33,388 nucleotides of DNA from Sphingobacterium alimentarium (GCF_004342685.1 NZ_SMBZ01000044.1:1-33388); one strand, 5' to 3'. Positions 1-9,900 are shown, counted from the stretch's first letter. Notes: a model not told the origin generated them from the letters alone. Translations and numbers: made by a program.

Positions 1-1
1 G

Positions 2-139
2 GTCAAGCAAAAAGTATCTGGGATGTTCAAATCGAACAATGGAGCACAAAACTATGCGACAATAAGATCTGTTGCCGACACTTGTATTAAGAACTCACAA
101 TCTGTCCTCGATGCTTTCTACAGCATTGCTATTCTATAG
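2..139 (+). CDS. IS66-family transposase, C-terminal end (partial)
   Basis: An open frame enters from the left edge and gives 45 residues ending in a TAG stop. It contains VKQKVSGMFKSNNGAQNYAT and then IRSVADTCIKNSQSVLDA, which resembles the end of IS66-type DDE transposases (NN..ER.IR..KVK.KVSG.FK...GA..FA.IRS..DT.IKN). The catalytic domain lies outside the window, so intactness cannot be judged. Family assignment is from memory of the motif and is fairly confident. The gene sits just inside a candidate IS right end. Confidence 0.68.
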   Translation, partial: VKQKVSGMFKSNNGAQNYATIRSVADTCIKNSQSVLDAFYSIAIL

Positions 140-140
140 T

Positions 141-154
141 ACCTGAGTGGTTAC
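141..154. mobile_element. Candidate right end of the IS66-type element
   Basis: ACCTGAGTGGTTAC lies two bases after the transposase stop. Read inward from the outside it starts GTAAC, and IS66-family termini typically begin GTAA. If this is the terminus, the 8-base target duplication typical of the family would be positions 155-162, overlapping the start codon of the next gene. The left end is outside the window, so the inverted repeat cannot be confirmed. Confidence 0.4.
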
Positions 155-160
155 TTTACT

Positions 161-691
161 ATGAAAGTCAAAATACTTCCAATTATTTATTTTATTATTT
201 TTCTGACATTATCATCATGCAGTTCGGATGAAGAAGATCGTCCGAATGCAAAATATAAGTATATTCCTGAAAGAAGTTTAGTGTTCTTTCAGCATAATTC
301 AGTTTTCAGTACATTGGATACACGAATTAGGCCGTTTGACATTTATGTAGATTTAAAAACAGAGCTTACTTATACAAGCAAATTCTCAATAATACCAATA
401 GCATTAGCTGAATCTCCTGTTATATTCAATTGGATTAATTGGAAAAACACGTCTATTTCTATTAACAAATCATTTTCATACAAAAAACAAACTATAGAGG
501 CGAATAGTGACCTGTTAAGTGTCGATGGTAATGCAGTTGTTTTACACGATACAGAGAATAAGGCCACTTTTAATAACATATTCTTTACTAACGCTCGATT
601 TAATAAGGGTTTGACCAAATTTACAGTTTCAGGTGAATTAGAAGATGGGCAGAAATTCAAGTTTGAGAAAGAAGTGTATTTGGATTTGTAA
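161..691 (+). CDS. Hypothetical lipoprotein
   Basis: A 176-residue protein with a lipoprotein signal: basic MKVK, a hydrophobic stretch (residues 5-17) and lipobox LSSC with Cys20. SSDEED follows, an acidic run typical of surface-exposed Bacteroidota lipoproteins. The mature part is rich in beta-prone and aromatic residues and ends ELEDGQKFKFEKEVYLDL; no family was recognised. Its ATG begins only seven bases after the candidate IS66 end, so its native promoter may have been replaced or separated by the insertion. An N-terminal truncation is unlikely because the signal peptide is complete. Confidence 0.72.
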   Translation: MKVKILPIIYFIIFLTLSSCSSDEEDRPNAKYKYIPERSLVFFQHNSVFSTLDTRIRPFDIYVDLKTELTYTSKFSIIPIALAESPVIFNWINWKNTSISINKSFSYKKQTIEANSDLLSVDGNAVVLHDTENKATFNNIFFTNARFNKGLTKFTVSGELEDGQKFKFEKEVYLDL

Positions 692-820
692 TCCATCCTC
701 GCCAATGACTTTCCTATTTCAGTCATAATTGAACTCGTTATAGCTATTTAATTTTCATTTTCTTATCTTTAGGCGAATTTTAAAATAGGAGTTTAGCTCT
801 TGCTACGACTTCTATTTTGA

Positions 821-3067
<2,247 letters not shown>

Positions 3068-3089
3068 GTAATTCATTTTTAGAAATATT

Positions 3090-3124
3090 AAAAGTCTTCT
3101 TCGATTACGAAGGAGACTTTTTTG
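3090..3124 (+). terminator. Rho-independent terminator after icd
   Basis: A 13-base stem (3091-3103 with 3108-3120, one G-U pair) closes a four-base loop ATTA and runs into a T tract. This is the expected end of the icd transcript. Confidence 0.85.
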
Positions 3125-3252
3125 TTTATATTAGAGGTATGTTTCATACTTTCATTAAGTAAGTCGGATTATTAGTAGGACATACATTATTAAGTTTTTT
3201 TACATGTATCCTTCTTTGTGGGGTTTTTAGATTAAATGGTGGAGAGTATGGA

Positions 3253-3522
3253 ATGTCTCCATTATTGCTTTTAATAGCATCAACAATTTTATTGGGAGTA
3301 TATGTGCTTTGGACAATTGGTTATTTCTTTGTTAAACGAAAAATTCTAAATACAGGATTTATTATTAAATATTTCACAATCGTATATTTAGTTTTTATTG
3401 TCTTAGGTGGTATTATGGAGATTACTGATCCAATATATTGGATCTATATTATGTCCATACTATTCGCGTCTGCTATTATTTATTTTTTGAGTAAAGGACT
3501 GAATGAAGAAAATTTTCAGTAA
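3253..3522 (+). CDS. Small hypothetical membrane protein
   Basis: An 89-residue protein with three predicted membrane segments: about residues 2-26, 37-56 and 62-79. A basic loop VKRKI follows the first segment, and the protein ends in the polar tail KGLNEENFQ. A purine-rich Shine-Dalgarno-like GGAGAG lies at 3241-3246, seven bases before the ATG, which supports this start over nearby out-of-frame ATGs. No family was recognised. It stands alone between the icd terminator and a convergent broken gene. Confidence 0.6.
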   Translation: MSPLLLLIASTILLGVYVLWTIGYFFVKRKILNTGFIIKYFTIVYLVFIVLGGIMEITDPIYWIYIMSILFASAIIYFLSKGLNEENFQ

Positions 3523-3523
3523 A

Positions 3524-4214
3524 CTAAAATCTTAACTCAATAGTCTTGTAAATAGCTTCTTTTGGAAGATTGAAGGTTACTAAAGAGTCTGTATGTGTAA
3601 TGGTGGTTTCGTATTTAACACAAGACTTTATATCAAAATCAATAGGAACAAACTTTTCTCCCATATCACTTTGCAAAAGCTTATCATTGATTTTAACAAA
3701 ATACTGAGGGTCGTAGTATTGTAGACCCACCCACCTTTCTACTGTATTGATATAGATTACTGACCAATTAATATATACGGAATCATTAAAGAAGCCTTTT
3801 GAATCATTATGTATTAATACATATTTATTTAAGTCCATTTGATATACTTCAATTGAACTATTAGAATTGAATCTGTAAATACGGTTATATTTTTATTTTG
3901 ATTTATTATTTTGGCATTGCCATTAATGTATTTTCTAATCATAGGATGAGCTTGATCAGTTATTTTATAATATAATATTGCAAGTGTAGGTAATGATAGT
4001 AAGAGCGTGATAGATATTAGAATTATGTTCTTCCGTTTAAATGTTATTAATCCTAAGATGACTACAAGAACAATTTGAAGAATTATGAGTAAATTAATAA
4101 CCAAATAGGAATGACTATAAGGTCATTTTTTAGGTAGTCTGTAACCAATAGAAAACTTATAAAAATCGAAAATACTAATAAGCTCGTTAGAATGGTATTA
4201 AAGACTGTTTTCAT
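3524..4214 (-). pseudogene. Hypothetical membrane protein broken by two frameshifts
   Basis: Three short frames overlap head to tail on the minus strand: 43 aa (4214-4083, ATG start), 91 aa (4104-3829, TTG only) and 104 aa (3838-3524). Adding one T to the run near 4104 and one A to the run near 3838 joins them into one frame of about 230 residues. The joined protein would have three N-terminal membrane segments (from MKTVFNTILTSLL, LLIILQIVLVVILGL and IILISITLLLSLPTLAILYY), then a soluble region of ~140 residues ending TIELRF. Both junctions need the same kind of correction, which supports a single ancestral gene. The alternative is three translationally coupled small genes. Function unknown. 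Confidence 0.55.
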
Positions 4215-4278
4215 TTTTTTTATCGTTAGAATTCGGATTTTACTATTGAAGGTAATTAATAATAAATGAAATAAATAG

Positions 4279-4308
4279 TTGATTATCCATTTATTATACC
4301 TACCTTGT
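4279..4308 (+). promoter_or_regulatory. Candidate promoter of the small cold-shock gene
   Basis: TTG at 4279-4281 and TACCTTGT at 4301-4308, 19 bases apart, resemble the Bacteroidota -33 TTG and -7 TAnnTTTG elements. Transcription would begin about 4315, just upstream of the ATG at 4332. Confidence 0.45.
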
Positions 4309-4331
4309 GGTCTTTAATAATAATACATAAT

Positions 4332-4523
4332 ATGAATAACGGAACTGTAAAGTTTTTTAATGAAACTAAAGGATTTGGTTTTATTACACCTGATGGTGGT
4401 GGCGATGACATCTTTGTACACGTATCAGGATTAGTTGACCAAGTTCAACAAGGAGACCAGGTTACCTACGATGTAGAGAACGGTCGTAAAGGCATCAATG
4501 CCACTAATGTAAGAGTAAACTAA
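4332..4523 (+). CDS. Cold shock protein, CspA family
   Basis: A 63-residue single cold-shock domain that binds single-stranded RNA or DNA and likely acts as an RNA chaperone in the cytoplasm. RNP1 is KGFGFI (residues 13-18) and RNP2 is DIFVHV (about 26-31). The start [17 protein letters not shown] matches the family. An in-frame start nine codons upstream (4305) would put MWSLIIIHN before the domain and lies within the candidate promoter, so it is rejected. The gene faces a second cold-shock-domain gene, and the two share the hairpin at 4545-4578. Confidence 0.93.
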   Translation: MNNGTVKFFNETKGFGFITPDGGGDDIFVHVSGLVDQVQQGDQVTYDVENGRKGINATNVRVN

Positions 4524-4544
4524 TTTTAATTATACTTATCTTGC

Positions 4545-4578
4545 AAAAAGGCGAATCTATTAGATTCGCCTTTGTTTA
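4545..4578. terminator. Bidirectional terminator between two cold-shock genes
   Basis: An 11-base perfect stem (4547-4557 with 4563-4573, core GGCGAATC) has a five-base loop. T-rich sequence follows on the plus strand and AAAAA precedes it, which gives T residues on the minus strand, so it can end both convergent transcripts. Confidence 0.75.
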
Positions 4579-4612
4579 TTTATAAGAACTTGAGGAAGTT
4601 CGTAATAGTATA

Positions 4613-5038
4613 TTATAAGACAATTACTTCAGTAACTTGAAGCCCTTGTTTGCTCGATTGCGATTTGAATTTTACCTTTTGGTCTTGATGTAAGACAAAA
4701 CCTAAAATTTTGAAGTTGAAATACACATTTTCGCGTGTTTCATTATCACGAATAAATCCATACTGACCTGCTTCGTTGTAAAACGATACTTTACCAAATG
4801 AGTAGACATCTTCTACTTCTGGACGGATTAGATCTTCTTCTTTGAATTCGTATTTCTTAACGGGTGGTTTGTCCGATATATTTCCGTTTTCATCTACATA
4901 TGCGAACATTTCTTCTAATGCTTTACCTTTGTCATTAGAATCTTCACGTTGTGCTTTTCTTTCTTCTTTTTCTTTACGTTTCTGTAATTTTTTCTTAGCG
5001 ATTTCTTTTTTTCTAAATGTTTGTTGGCTTTGACCCAT
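4613..5038 (-). CDS. Cold-shock-domain protein with lysine-rich N-terminal extension
   Basis: 141 residues. Residues 1-35 are a highly basic, probably helical extension (MGQSQQTFRKKEIAKKKLQK and on), followed by a linker with AYVDENGNISDKPP. The C-terminal cold-shock-like fold starts near residue 80: GKVSFYNEAGQYGFIRDN, then NVYFNFKILG. This architecture is a known Bacteroidota family (MG.SQQTF.KKE...). RNP1 is changed (QYGFI for GFGFI), and the RNP2 histidine is replaced (VYFNF for VFVHF), so nucleic-acid binding may differ from CspA. A role in RNA binding or ribosome-related functions is inferred, not shown. Confidence 0.82.
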   Translation of the reverse strand: MGQSQQTFRKKEIAKKKLQKRKEKEERKAQREDSNDKGKALEEMFAYVDENGNISDKPPVKKYEFKEEDLIRPEVEDVYSFGKVSFYNEAGQYGFIRDNETRENVYFNFKILGFVLHQDQKVKFKSQSSKQGLQVTEVIVL

Positions 5039-5139
5039 GTATTGTTATTTAATGATGATTTTTAAATTTGAGAAAAGTCTAAATTATCGACAGGAAATTC
5101 TGAGATGAGAATATAGGCGAAAATGTGCGGCTTTTTTTA

Positions 5140-5147
5140 CAAATATA
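5140..5147 (-). promoter_or_regulatory. Candidate -7 box for the lysine-rich cold-shock gene
   Basis: The minus strand reads TATATTTG, an exact TAnnTTTG match, about 100 bases before the start codon at 5038. It implies a leader of roughly 95 nt, which would suit cold-regulated translation. No clear -33 TTTG is visible. Confidence 0.35.
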
Positions 5148-5186
5148 CAAAATATAAATGAAAGGAGCGAACTTCGATCTTATTGT

Positions 5187-5194
5187 TAACTTTG
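5187..5194 (+). promoter_or_regulatory. Candidate -7 box of lplA
   Basis: TAACTTTG, an exact TAnnTTTG match, ends 16 bases before the lplA ATG, implying a short leader of about 10 nt. No convincing -33 element is seen. Confidence 0.4.
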
Positions 5195-5210
5195 TATAAA
5201 ATAGCAAAGT

Positions 5211-6194
5211 ATGATCATAATTGACTCTCCATCGCACAATGCGTACTTCAATATAGCATCGGAAGAATATTTGTTGCAAAAATTTCCACAAGAAGAAATT
5301 CTATTATTTTACATCAATGCACCTTCTATAATCATCGGTAAATTTCAAAACACCCTAGCTGAGATTAATTTGGACTACGTAAAGGAAAATGATATAAAGG
5401 TCGTACGACGTCTATCGGGTGGAGGAGCTGTATATCACGATTTGGGGAATTTGAATTTTTCCTTTCATACATTAGCCTCAGACAAAGATTTTAGCGATTT
5501 CGAAACCTTCACAACTCCTGTGGTCAAACTGTTAAACAGTTTAGGTGTACCAGCGAAGCTAGAAGGAAGAAACGATTTGTTGGTGGATGGTAAAAAATTC
5601 AGTGGCAATGCGAAAACCATCAAATCCAAAAAGATGATTCAGCATGGCACCATATTGATCAATTCTGAAATGGCTGTGCTGGCAGATGCACTGAAAGTCA
5701 ATCCGCTAAAATTTGTCGATAAAGCTGTGAAATCCAACCGCGCGCGTGTCACAAACTTGATTGATTATTTGCCTTCCGGAACGACCACAGCATCATTCAA
5801 ACAGTTATTTATTGAAGAAATAAAATCTTCCAACGAAAATGTCCAAGTATATGAATTTGATCAGCAAGATATGGAGGCAATCGAAAAGTTGATAGCTGAG
5901 AAGTATAGCACTTGGGAGTGGAATTTTGGATTCTCACCAGACTACAATTTCAAAAAAGCGAATAAAGTGCCAGCAGGATTTATTGAGGTACACTTGGATG
6001 TCCACAAGGGTATTATTCAAGAAGCTAAGATATTTGGGGACTTCTTCGCTTCCAATGCCATTGAGGAGTTAGAAGGTAAGCTTGTAGGCGTAAAGCATGA
6101 TCAAGATGCTATCCGATCCTTATTCCATACGCTGGACATACAGTCTTATTTTGGTAAAGTGACGGTAGAAGAAGTATTAGAAATTTTCAAATAA
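5211..6194 (+). CDS. lplA: Lipoate-protein ligase A
   Basis: Activates lipoate with ATP and transfers it to lysines of lipoyl domains (pyruvate and 2-oxoglutarate dehydrogenases, GcvH); cytoplasmic. 327 residues, the usual size for LplA with both catalytic and accessory domains. The signature RRLSGGGAVYHD is at residues 66-77. KFSGNAK carries Lys135, equivalent to the lipoyl-adenylate-binding lysine of E. coli LplA. FSFH at 83-86 and the C-terminal accessory domain after about residue 245 (FIEVHLDVHKGIIQEAKIFGDFF) also fit. It converges three bases from the stop of the next, minus-strand gene. Confidence 0.93.
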   Translation: MIIIDSPSHNAYFNIASEEYLLQKFPQEEILLFYINAPSIIIGKFQNTLAEINLDYVKENDIKVVRRLSGGGAVYHDLGNLNFSFHTLASDKDFSDFETFTTPVVKLLNSLGVPAKLEGRNDLLVDGKKFSGNAKTIKSKKMIQHGTILINSEMAVLADALKVNPLKFVDKAVKSNRARVTNLIDYLPSGTTTASFKQLFIEEIKSSNENVQVYEFDQQDMEAIEKLIAEKYSTWEWNFGFSPDYNFKKANKVPAGFIEVHLDVHKGIIQEAKIFGDFFASNAIEELEGKLVGVKHDQDAIRSLFHTLDIQSYFGKVTVEEVLEIFK

Positions 6195-6197
6195 GCG

Positions 6198-7151
6198 CTA
6201 CATAAATTGATTGTCGTCATTCAATTTATCTTTGTAATATTTTATCTTCTTATACATTTTGTTGAAAAAGAGTTTTTTATCTCGCGTGCCTGCTGTGTTT
6301 AATAACTTGGAGTTTTTTAGTTGATGTTGGAAAAAATTATGCGAATGATTACATGTTTCCTCATCATTGGTAATGAAATAACCCAGCATCGTATAAGGCA
6401 CAAATAGCGTTTTTTTCTTTTGATTGCAGACTAATACATTGTTGTTTAGAATCAACAGATCATGATGGTATATTTTAAATCTATCGTTTTGCATATTGCA
6501 TTGTGATTCCAACGTAATTATTAATTTTTCTACCTGCTCACAGATGGCTAAAGCTTCCTCTGTGGATAATAAATTGGAATCATAAAAGTATAAAATCTGC
6601 TGCAGCGTACTATTTATGGTCGTATCGTTCCAAATTTCATGCTTAGTCGTGTTGTCATAAAATTGAAGTAAGTTTTGGGAGCTTTCCAACAGCTGCGCTT
6701 TGAATTGAAAATCTTTGAAGGGCATCAATAAATTAGGATTGAGAATTTGCATCCACACGAATCGTTTGAATTGAGACAATACGTCCGAACCTAAGGTGTA
6801 AAATAAGGGAATGTCTTTGGCGGAGTAATATATTTCTGTTGTTGAATCGTTTTTATACGTGGATAAATGATTGAAGGATTGCGAAAGATAGTTTGACAAA
6901 TCTTCAAAAGAATTAATTTCTTTGGTTTTATTTACCAATACATACTTCTCCTTTTGGAATAGATTATCCAAAGAAATACCATAATGTCTGGCCAAAATTG
7001 CGGTTTCTTCTAGGCTTAACTTACTTTTATTGGAAGCCCGCCTATGCGCTGCGTCATAACTTATATCCAACACCTGCGAGAGTTGCTCTATCAAGGAAAT
7101 TGACGGTCCAATCTTTTTTCTAATAATCTGTAAAAATTTTTCATGTTCCAT
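6198..7151 (-). CDS. Helix-turn-helix transcriptional regulator
   Basis: 317 residues. Residues 1-65 look like an XRE-type HTH: FLQIIRKKIGPSISLIEQLSQVL, then DISYDAAHRRASNKSKLSLEE and ARHYGISLDNLF. The remaining ~250 residues form an alpha-rich effector-type region with no recognised domain; it is rich in aromatic residues and contains a cluster with CNQKKKTLFVPYTMLGYFI. Similar long HTH proteins are common in Bacteroidota. It is divergent from the surface-repeat and beta-barrel gene pair, with 103 bases between them, so it likely regulates that pair and possibly itself. This is inferred from position and from the repeats at 7162-7223. Confidence 0.7.
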   Translation of the reverse strand: MEHEKFLQIIRKKIGPSISLIEQLSQVLDISYDAAHRRASNKSKLSLEETAILARHYGISLDNLFQKEKYVLVNKTKEINSFEDLSNYLSQSFNHLSTYKNDSTTEIYYSAKDIPLFYTLGSDVLSQFKRFVWMQILNPNLLMPFKDFQFKAQLLESSQNLLQFYDNTTKHEIWNDTTINSTLQQILYFYDSNLLSTEEALAICEQVEKLIITLESQCNMQNDRFKIYHHDLLILNNNVLVCNQKKKTLFVPYTMLGYFITNDEETCNHSHNFFQHQLKNSKLLNTAGTRDKKLFFNKMYKKIKYYKDKLNDDNQFM

Positions 7152-7161
7152 GGATTTTGTG

Positions 7162-7223
7162 ATAATCGCAAAATGAAAATTAAATATATGATTTAATCAC
7201 AAATTATTATTTAATAATCGCAA
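7162..7223. repeat. Paired 10-bp direct repeat in a divergent promoter region
   Basis: ATAATCGCAA occurs at 7162-7171 and again at 7214-7223, 52 bases start to start, close to five helical turns, so both copies face the same side. The second copy abuts the -7 box TAATTTTG (7224-7231). A separate inverted pair, TTGTGAT at 7157-7163 and ATCACAA at 7196-7202, overlaps the region. These are good candidate binding sites for the divergent HTH regulator. Confidence 0.5.
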
Positions 7224-7231
7224 TAATTTTG
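7224..7231 (+). promoter_or_regulatory. -7 box for the surface-repeat gene
   Basis: TAATTTTG, an exact TAnnTTTG match, ends 23 bases before the ATG at 7255. The expected -33 position lacks TTTG, which would fit an activator-dependent promoter. Confidence 0.5.
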
Positions 7232-7254
7232 AGTATAAATTAAACTTAAAGATT

Positions 7255-7904
7255 ATGAAAGCAATTATTTTATGGATAATGATTTGTGTGCATACAAGCT
7301 CATTATTCGCTCAAAAAACACAGGTATTTTCTTTGTCGCCACTGGCACGAGAGACCAAAAAAGTGAATGGTTTAGTAGTTGGTGTCGGGCATTTTGGCAA
7401 GAAAGGTGAGACCAAGGAAATAAACGGGTTAAATGTAGAACTGATGGCCTTATCGCCATTTGTGGTCTTTATGGCCGTGATGTATGGGAGTAATTTGAAG
7501 CAAACGCATACCGATACCACAGTAAATGTGAATGGTATTAATCTGGCTTTGGGCGGATATCTTACAAGTGTGAACCATAAAGGTATAAATATAGCAATGT
7601 ATAATGCAGGGCATTCCATGCGAGGAATTAGTTTTAATGCCACATTTAACGCTGTTCATGAGATGAAAGGTTTGAGTATAGCTGGTTTTGGTAACTATAC
7701 GGACTATGCTACAGGGTTAAATATCGCGCCAATAAATTTTGATAAACGAAAATGCGTGGGGTACAAATTGGTATTTATAATAAATCCCTGCATGTTAAAG
7801 GATTGCAGATTGGATTAATAAATATTTCGGATGATGTTTGTGGAATGCAGTTGGGGCTTCTCAATAAGAATCGTAAAAGAGTGTTACCATTTATAAATTT
7901 TTAG
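7255..7904 (+). pseudogene. Surface-repeat (LA_2272-like) protein with one frameshift
   Basis: A secreted protein with signal peptide MKAIILWIMICVHTSSLFAQ, then repeated short beta-type units such as VNGLVVG, INGLNVE, VNGINLALGG, HKGINIAMYN and TGLNIAPIN. These resemble the GLQIGL-type repeats of LA_2272-family surface proteins. The uninterrupted frame stops at 7818 after an unrelated tail. After the A run at 7749-7752 the -1 frame continues the pattern (MRGVQIGIYNKS, VKGLQIGLIN, CGMQLGLLNKN) and ends VLPFINF at 7904. That is one base before the next gene's ATG. Restoring one A gives 216 residues, so this is one gene with a single-base deletion, or a sequence error. Confidence 0.68.
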
Positions 7905-7905
7905 T

Positions 7906-8550
7906 ATGAAAGCACTATTAGCGACTGTGGTATTTTCCTTAAATACCGTACTATTGATTGCCCAGGAGATGCATGCTGAAGCCGATTCTTCGAATTTTAA
8001 AAGATTTGAGGCTGAAGTAAGTTGGTTTACCCCAATTGGAGCCTTAAAAAATTATATGAATCCAACACCATTATTCGGCATGTGGTATAGATCCCAATTC
8101 TCTGAAAATTCTATCATAAACTATGGATTGCAATTGAGCTTTCCGAAAGAACATGCCTTTGAGTATGCCAATGCTGATTTTAATTCAACTACAAAATCTT
8201 TGGCGGGCAATCTGGGGCTGAGATTAGATAAGGCACTATTCAAAAATAATGCAGGCACTAGAAGTTTGAATTGGTCCACACATTTTGGCTATAGTTTTTA
8301 CTTTTATGATGACGTGAAATTGCGTGAAGAATATGCAGGCTGGTCCCCAAAGCGAAAAGAAGAGGAGGGTGAACCTGTTTTCATACGTCCGTTCAGTACC
8401 TTCCATATCGGCCAATCGATTAAATTAAATATAAATAACGTAGGCCTGTTTGCACAATACAACTATTCGCCGTACCATATATTCACCAAAGTAATCGATC
8501 GAAATTTTGGCTCTCAGCATTTTAATATTGGAATTAGCTATAGGCAGTAA
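7906..8550 (+). CDS. Predicted outer-membrane beta-barrel protein
   Basis: 214 residues with signal peptide MKALLATVVFSLNTVLLIAQ. The mature part alternates hydrophobic and polar residues with many aromatics (FGMWYRSQF, SINYGLQLSF-like, LNWSTHFGYSFYFYDD, VGLFAQYNYSPYHIF). It ends FNIGISYRQ, consistent with strands of a small outer-membrane barrel closing with an aromatic-rich final strand. No specific family was recognised. It starts one base after the ancestral stop of the surface-repeat gene, so the two form an operon, opposite the HTH regulator. A cell-surface role for the pair is inferred. Confidence 0.65.
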   Translation: MKALLATVVFSLNTVLLIAQEMHAEADSSNFKRFEAEVSWFTPIGALKNYMNPTPLFGMWYRSQFSENSIINYGLQLSFPKEHAFEYANADFNSTTKSLAGNLGLRLDKALFKNNAGTRSLNWSTHFGYSFYFYDDVKLREEYAGWSPKRKEEEGEPVFIRPFSTFHIGQSIKLNINNVGLFAQYNYSPYHIFTKVIDRNFGSQHFNIGISYRQ

Positions 8551-8577
8551 ATCAATTGGTTTGGTAGGTTTGTAGCA

Positions 8578-8611
8578 AAAAAAAAAAGCTCCAGTAAATT
8601 TTACTGGAGCT
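8578..8611 (-). terminator. Terminator of the TetR-nitroreductase operon
   Basis: Stem AGCTCCAGTAAA (8587-8598) pairs with 8600-8611. On the minus strand it is followed by a run of about ten T residues (A run 8577-8587), so it mainly ends the nitroreductase transcript and may also stop the beta-barrel transcript from the other side. Confidence 0.8.
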
Positions 8612-8632
8612 ATAAATAGAAAATATATAGGA

Positions 8633-9265
8633 TTAATTATAGTTGATAAGGAATTCGTCCATTGGTAATCTAACTTTTTTCATATTCACTAACCAGTCAC
8701 TTGACTCATCGCGATAGCCTAAAGTAAGAATAGTAACGGATTTTAATCCAAGCTTGCTAAGGCCTAGCAATTCATCCAATTCTTGACTATTAAAACCTTC
8801 CATTGGTGTAGCATCCACACGTTGTTCGGCCGCTGCAGCAATGGCTAGACCAAAACCGATGTAAGCTTGTTTAGCTGCGTGGTGGAAGTGTTGCTCAGGT
8901 GTTTGTTTTGCATAGGTAGACCACAGCATATTTTTATAATCGTTAGAATATCCTTCTGGTAGATCACGCTCACGCTCGCTATAGGCAAATACTTTGTTTA
9001 GATATTCTTCCGTATACTCTTCGTTAGCGGCGAATACCAAAAGATGTGAAGCATCTACGATTTGTGATTGTCCGAAAGCAATAGGCTGAATTTTAGCTTT
9101 CAACTCTGGATCTGTAATTTGTATCACTTTGAAAGGTTGTAATCCGGAAGATGTAGGGGCCAAACGTGTTGCCTCGATGATATAATCTACTTTTTCTTGT
9201 GCAACCACTTTTCCGTTCATTTTTTTGGTTGCATATCTCCATTGTAAATCTTGTAATAATCCCAT
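8633..9265 (-). CDS. NAD(P)H-dependent oxidoreductase, nitroreductase family
   Basis: A 210-residue FMN-dependent nitroreductase-fold protein that would reduce nitroaromatics or quinones using NAD(P)H; cytoplasmic. Family features: RYATKKMNG near residues 10-18, RLAPTSSGLQPFKVI (about 34-48) with the FMN-contacting SSGLQP, HAAKQAYIGFGLAIAAAAEQ near 130, then ATPMEGF and the C-terminal SVTILTLGYR. This resembles the NfsB/YfkO-type subgroup. It lies seven bases downstream of a TetR-type gene in the same operon, a common arrangement for detoxification enzymes under an autorepressor. The physiological substrate is unknown. Confidence 0.87.
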   Translation of the reverse strand: MGLLQDLQWRYATKKMNGKVVAQEKVDYIIEATRLAPTSSGLQPFKVIQITDPELKAKIQPIAFGQSQIVDASHLLVFAANEEYTEEYLNKVFAYSERERDLPEGYSNDYKNMLWSTYAKQTPEQHFHHAAKQAYIGFGLAIAAAAEQRVDATPMEGFNSQELDELLGLSKLGLKSVTILTLGYRDESSDWLVNMKKVRLPMDEFLINYN

Positions 9266-9272
9266 GTTGTTG

Positions 9273-9872
9273 TTATTTGTGTTTTTGTAATGTATAAATA
9301 AATCCTTCTACAGCATCAATCACAGTAGGAGGAGGTAATTTGCTAATTTCTTTGTTGGACAATAAATCAATGGCCACAAAACCGTGCAGCATCGACCAAA
9401 AGGTTTTCAACTTAAGGTGCCTATCTACTTGTTCATTATTGTAATGTGACAATATTGCTTCTATGGCTTGTAACATCATATTCGAACTAGCTTTCATTTC
9501 ATCCGAACTGTTGATGGTCTCGCAGGCTGGAATTCCTAACCCAAACATAATTCTATATGACGGCGTCTGCGTAGAGGCAAATTCCCAATAGCCTAAAGCT
9601 ATCTGACGCAACTGATCTATTTCGTCCGTGCCTTTATCTCTGGCTTCTTGCAGATGCGTGGCAAGATTATTAAAACCTTGCTTTGAAAAATATTCAACTA
9701 TAGCTTCCTTATTTTCAAAATGCTTATAAATGACAGGTACGCTGTAATTAATAGCATCCGCAATCTTTCGAATAGAGAGTGCCTGCCAGCCTTCCTCTTG
9801 AATTATTTTCCAAGACTGGTCAATGATGGCTTGCCTCAATTCTACTATTTCTTTTTCTCTTCTCGAAAGCAT
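9273..9872 (-). CDS. TetR/AcrR-family transcriptional regulator
   Basis: About 199 residues from the internal start MLSRREKEIVELRQAIIDQS. A longer frame begins at 9923, but its extra 17 residues lie over the operator and promoter and are rejected. The TetR HTH spans about residues 15-55: AWKIIQEEGWQALSIRKIAD-type helix, then YSVPVIYKHFENKEAIVEYF. The C-terminal ligand domain carries a TetR_C-like region with HGFVAIDLLSNKE. It lies directly upstream of the nitroreductase gene. The inverted repeat at 9901-9927 covers its -7 box, so autorepression relieved by an electrophilic or aromatic ligand is the likely mode. Confidence 0.88.
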   Translation of the reverse strand: MLSRREKEIVELRQAIIDQSWKIIQEEGWQALSIRKIADAINYSVPVIYKHFENKEAIVEYFSKQGFNNLATHLQEARDKGTDEIDQLRQIALGYWEFASTQTPSYRIMFGLGIPACETINSSDEMKASSNMMLQAIEAILSHYNNEQVDRHLKLKTFWSMLHGFVAIDLLSNKEISKLPPPTVIDAVEGFIYTLQKHK

Positions 9873-9900
9873 GTTCTTTTCGTTATATATGCAACTTGTT

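Noticed and set aside
7743..7760. Programmed -1 frameshift in the surface-repeat gene
   Set aside because: There is no X-XXY-YYZ slippery heptamer and no evident downstream stimulatory hairpin; a single-base deletion is simpler.
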